Source: an uncultured Porphyromonadaceae bacterium | GTDB taxonomy: Bacteria; Bacteroidota; Bacteroidia; Bacteroidales; Muribaculaceae | Assembly: GCA_946183895.1 (NCBI GenBank) | Contig: CAMHDX010000039.1 | Location: forward strand, 1 to 7,585 | Direction of reading: 5' to 3' | Length of the DNA: 7,585 bases | Shown here: in pieces, positions 6,150 to 7,585 of the stretch | How the letters are laid out: each line of letters begins with the position of its first letter | Position numbering within the stretch: the stretch's first letter is position 1 | Made by a program: the position numbers and the translations under genes | The notes under the pieces: generated by a model | Seen by the model: only the letters and a program-made list of their open reading frames with translations | What the model was told of the DNA's origin: nothing | Database searches by the model: none

Positions 6150-7346
6150 ATGAGCAAAGTTATTATCATCGGATGCGGTGGCGTTGGCACCGTGTGCGCC
6201 GTCAAGTGCGCCGAACACCCCGAAGTATTCAGCGAGATAGTCATCGCCTCGCGCACCCTGAGCAAGTGCGAGGCTCTGGTCAAGACCATCGGCAAGCCCC
6301 ACGTTAGCGCCGACTGCGTCGACGCAGACGACGTGGAGCAAGTGGTCGCCCTGCTTGAGCGCCACCACCCCAAGCTGGTTATCAACCTCGCCCTGCCCTA
6401 TCAGGACCTGACCATCATGGAGGCATGCCTGCGCTGCGGCGTACACTACCTGGACACCGCCAACTACGAGCCGCGCGACGAGGCGCACTTCGAGTACAGC
6501 TGGCAGTGGGCGTACCGCGAGCGCTTTGAGAAGGCGGGGCTGACCGCCATCCTGGGCTGCGGCTTTGACCCGGGCGTGAGCGGCGTGTACACCGCGCGTG
6601 CCGCCAAGCACCACTTCAGCGAGATGCACACGCTCGACATCGTCGACTGCAACGCCGGCAACCACGGCAAGGCGTTCGCCACCAACTTCAACCCCGAAAT
6701 CAACATCCGCGAAATCACCCAAAACGGTCGCTACTACAAGGACGGCAAGTGGATTACGACAGGTCCGCTCGAGATCCATCAGCCGCTGACCTACCCCGAG
6801 ATCGGGCCCCGCGAGTCGTACCTGATGTACCACGAGGAGCTGGAAAGCCTGGTGCTGAACTATCCCACCCTGCGCCAAGCGCGCTTTTGGATGACATTCG
6901 GCCAGGAGTACCTCACTCACCTGCGGGTAATCCAAAACATCGGCATGGCAGGCATTGAGCCCATTGAGTACAACGGCCAGCAAATCGTGCCGCTGCAGTT
7001 CCTCAAGGCGGTGCTGCCCAACCCCAAGGAGCTGGGCGAGAACTACACGGGCCAGACGTCAATAGGCTGCCGCATCAGCGGTCTGGACAAGCAGGGCAAG
7101 CCGCTCACCTACTACATCTACAACAACTGCGACCACCACCAGGCGTACATTGAGACCGGCATGCAGGCCGTGAGCTACACCACCGGCGTGCCCGCCATGA
7201 CCGGCGCCATGATGCTGCTCAAGGGGCTGTGGCTCAAGCCGGGCGTACACAATGTTGAGGAGTTCGACCCCGACCCGTTCTTGGAGCAGGTGGCGGCGAG
7301 CGGACTGCCCTGGCACGAGCAGTTCAACATCGACCTCGAACTATAA
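6150..7346 (+). CDS. Carboxynorspermidine/carboxyspermidine synthase (saccharopine dehydrogenase family)
   Basis: This cytosolic enzyme makes spermidine-type polyamines by the alternative route: it condenses L-aspartate beta-semialdehyde with putrescine (or 1,3-diaminopropane) and reduces the Schiff base with NAD(P)H to carboxyspermidine (or carboxynorspermidine), which a PLP decarboxylase then converts to the polyamine. Its 398 residues fit the family length of roughly 400. An N-terminal Rossmann fold shows IIIGCGGVG at 5-13 and ASR at 33-35, where Arg35 may contact the NADPH phosphate. Family-typical blocks follow: GCGFDPGVSGVY (136-147), DCNAGNHGKAFATNFNPEIN (166-185), YHEELESL (227-234), MTFGQEYLTHL (248-258), PLQFLKAVLPNP (281-292), YTTGVPAMTGAMM (343-355) and NVEEFDPDPF (368-377). 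These point to this enzyme rather than true saccharopine dehydrogenase. I chose ATG 6150 because the promoter lies at 6090-6120 and the Rossmann strand begins right after it. The gene stands alone here; the decarboxylase is not in the window. Substrate preference cannot be read from the sequence. Confidence 0.92.
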   Translation: MSKVIIIGCGGVGTVCAVKCAEHPEVFSEIVIASRTLSKCEALVKTIGKPHVSADCVDADDVEQVVALLERHHPKLVINLALPYQDLTIMEACLRCGVHYLDTANYEPRDEAHFEYSWQWAYRERFEKAGLTAILGCGFDPGVSGVYTARAAKHHFSEMHTLDIVDCNAGNHGKAFATNFNPEINIREITQNGRYYKDGKWITTGPLEIHQPLTYPEIGPRESYLMYHEELESLVLNYPTLRQARFWMTFGQEYLTHLRVIQNIGMAGIEPIEYNGQQIVPLQFLKAVLPNPKELGENYTGQTSIGCRISGLDKQGKPLTYYIYNNCDHHQAYIETGMQAVSYTTGVPAMTGAMMLLKGLWLKPGVHNVEEFDPDPFLEQVAASGLPWHEQFNIDLEL

Positions 7347-7360
7347 ACCACCAGCCGTCT

Positions 7361-7379
7361 GACGCCTCAGGACGCCTCA
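7361..7379. repeat. Tandem direct repeat GACGCCTCA x2
   Basis: GACGCCTCA occurs at 7361-7369 and 7371-7379, a ten-base period, shortly after the stop of the synthase gene and directly before the dyad at 7382. No role is evident. The ten-base period would place both copies on the same face of the helix if a protein bound them. Confidence 0.5.
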
Positions 7380-7381
7380 TG

Positions 7382-7411
7382 ATTGTAAAATACCTAAATT
7401 TATTTTACAAT
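7382..7411. promoter_or_regulatory. Perfect 11-bp inverted repeat, candidate operator
   Basis: ATTGTAAAATA (7382-7392) is exactly mirrored by TATTTTACAAT (7401-7411) around an eight-base centre, CCTAAATT. It ends four bases before the -33 element of the promoter at 7416-7445, a position where a bound protein could activate or block transcription. The stem is AT-rich and no T-run follows on the plus strand, so a terminator is less likely, although a weak terminator for the synthase gene cannot be excluded because no other one is seen after it. Confidence 0.55.
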
Positions 7412-7415
7412 ATGC

Positions 7416-7445
7416 TTGCTTTATCACGCTTTTATACTACCTTTG
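7416..7445 (+). promoter_or_regulatory. Bacteroidota-type promoter of the DUF2795-like gene
   Basis: TTG at 7416-7418 and TACCTTTG at 7438-7445 match the -33 and -7 elements, with a 19-base spacer. The predicted start is near 7451, leaving a leader of about 38 bases before the ATG at 7489. Confidence 0.82.
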
Positions 7446-7488
7446 CAGCCAATTTTGTAATACACGTCTAATTTAAATCATTCACACC

Positions 7489-7585
7489 ATGTATTGGACA
7501 CTCGAATTGGCATCAAAACTAGAGGACGCTCCATGGCCTGCCACCAAGGATGAACTGATTGACTACGCGCAGCGCAGTGGCGCTC
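7489..7585 (+). CDS. DUF2795-like small protein, N-terminal part only (cut by the window end)
   Basis: ATG at 7489 opens a frame to the window end that gives 32 residues, beginning MYWTLELASKLEDAPWPATK and continuing DELIDYAQRSGA. This matches my recollection of the short (about 70-75 residue) DUF2795 proteins of Bacteroidota, in which the segment PATKDELIDYA starts the domain: a conserved Trp-Pro turn followed by a helix. The function is not established. No signal peptide is present, so it should be cytosolic. The start follows a well-formed promoter and an A/T-rich leader without Shine-Dalgarno. The stop codon lies beyond the window. Its promoter is adjoined by a perfect dyad, which suggests dedicated regulation. 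Confidence 0.8.
   Translation, partial: MYWTLELASKLEDAPWPATKDELIDYAQRSGA

Noticed and set aside
6129..6983. A 284-codon minus-strand frame opposite the polyamine synthase gene
   Set aside because: The plus-strand product has many recognisable family motifs. The minus-strand product has none and has the same shadow composition.

Overview
The window looks like a chromosomal segment from a Bacteroidota (Bacteroidales) bacterium, probably a gut commensal. Three observations support this. Three promoters fit the Bacteroidota sigma-ABfr pattern (TTG or TTTG, about 19-20 bases, then TAnnTTTG). Translation starts lack Shine-Dalgarno sequences and have A-rich leaders. The gene families present are Bacteroidota types: a TonB-dependent receptor with an N-terminal carboxypeptidase-regulatory-like domain, a DUF5689/DUF6359 lipoprotein and a DUF2795-like small protein. 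The strongly G/C-ending codons of the main genes would fit a GC-rich Bacteroidales lineage such as Muribaculaceae or Prevotellaceae, but the family-level call is a guess.

Layout. Bases 1-540 hold the 3' part of an unrecognised, more AT-rich gene, closed by a perfect 19-bp stem followed by a T-run (571-616). A 285-base intergenic region carries a promoter at about 696-727 and a leader of about 90 bases. Two genes follow that are likely co-transcribed: a 919-residue TonB-dependent outer-membrane receptor (826-3585) and a 774-residue multidomain surface lipoprotein (3651-5975). The unit ends at a strong intrinsic terminator (6010-6044). A separate promoter (6090-6120) drives a carboxynorspermidine/carboxyspermidine synthase gene whose real start is the ATG at 6150. 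After it come a short tandem repeat, a perfect 11-bp dyad, another promoter and the first 32 codons of a DUF2795-like protein cut by the window edge.

How the genes work together. The receptor and lipoprotein look like a two-part outer-membrane uptake system comparable in logic to SusC/SusD, but the partner is not a SusD: it is built from DUF5689, DUF6359 and two beta-sandwich-like domains. The substrate cannot be read from the sequence. OB-fold-like features of DUF5689/DUF6359, and the link of these domains to secreted nucleases as I recall it, make nucleic acid a hypothesis worth testing. The synthase belongs to cytosolic polyamine biosynthesis and, having its own promoter after a terminator, is probably not functionally tied to the receptor pair. 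No RNA genes, CRISPR arrays, insertion sequences or phage genes were seen.
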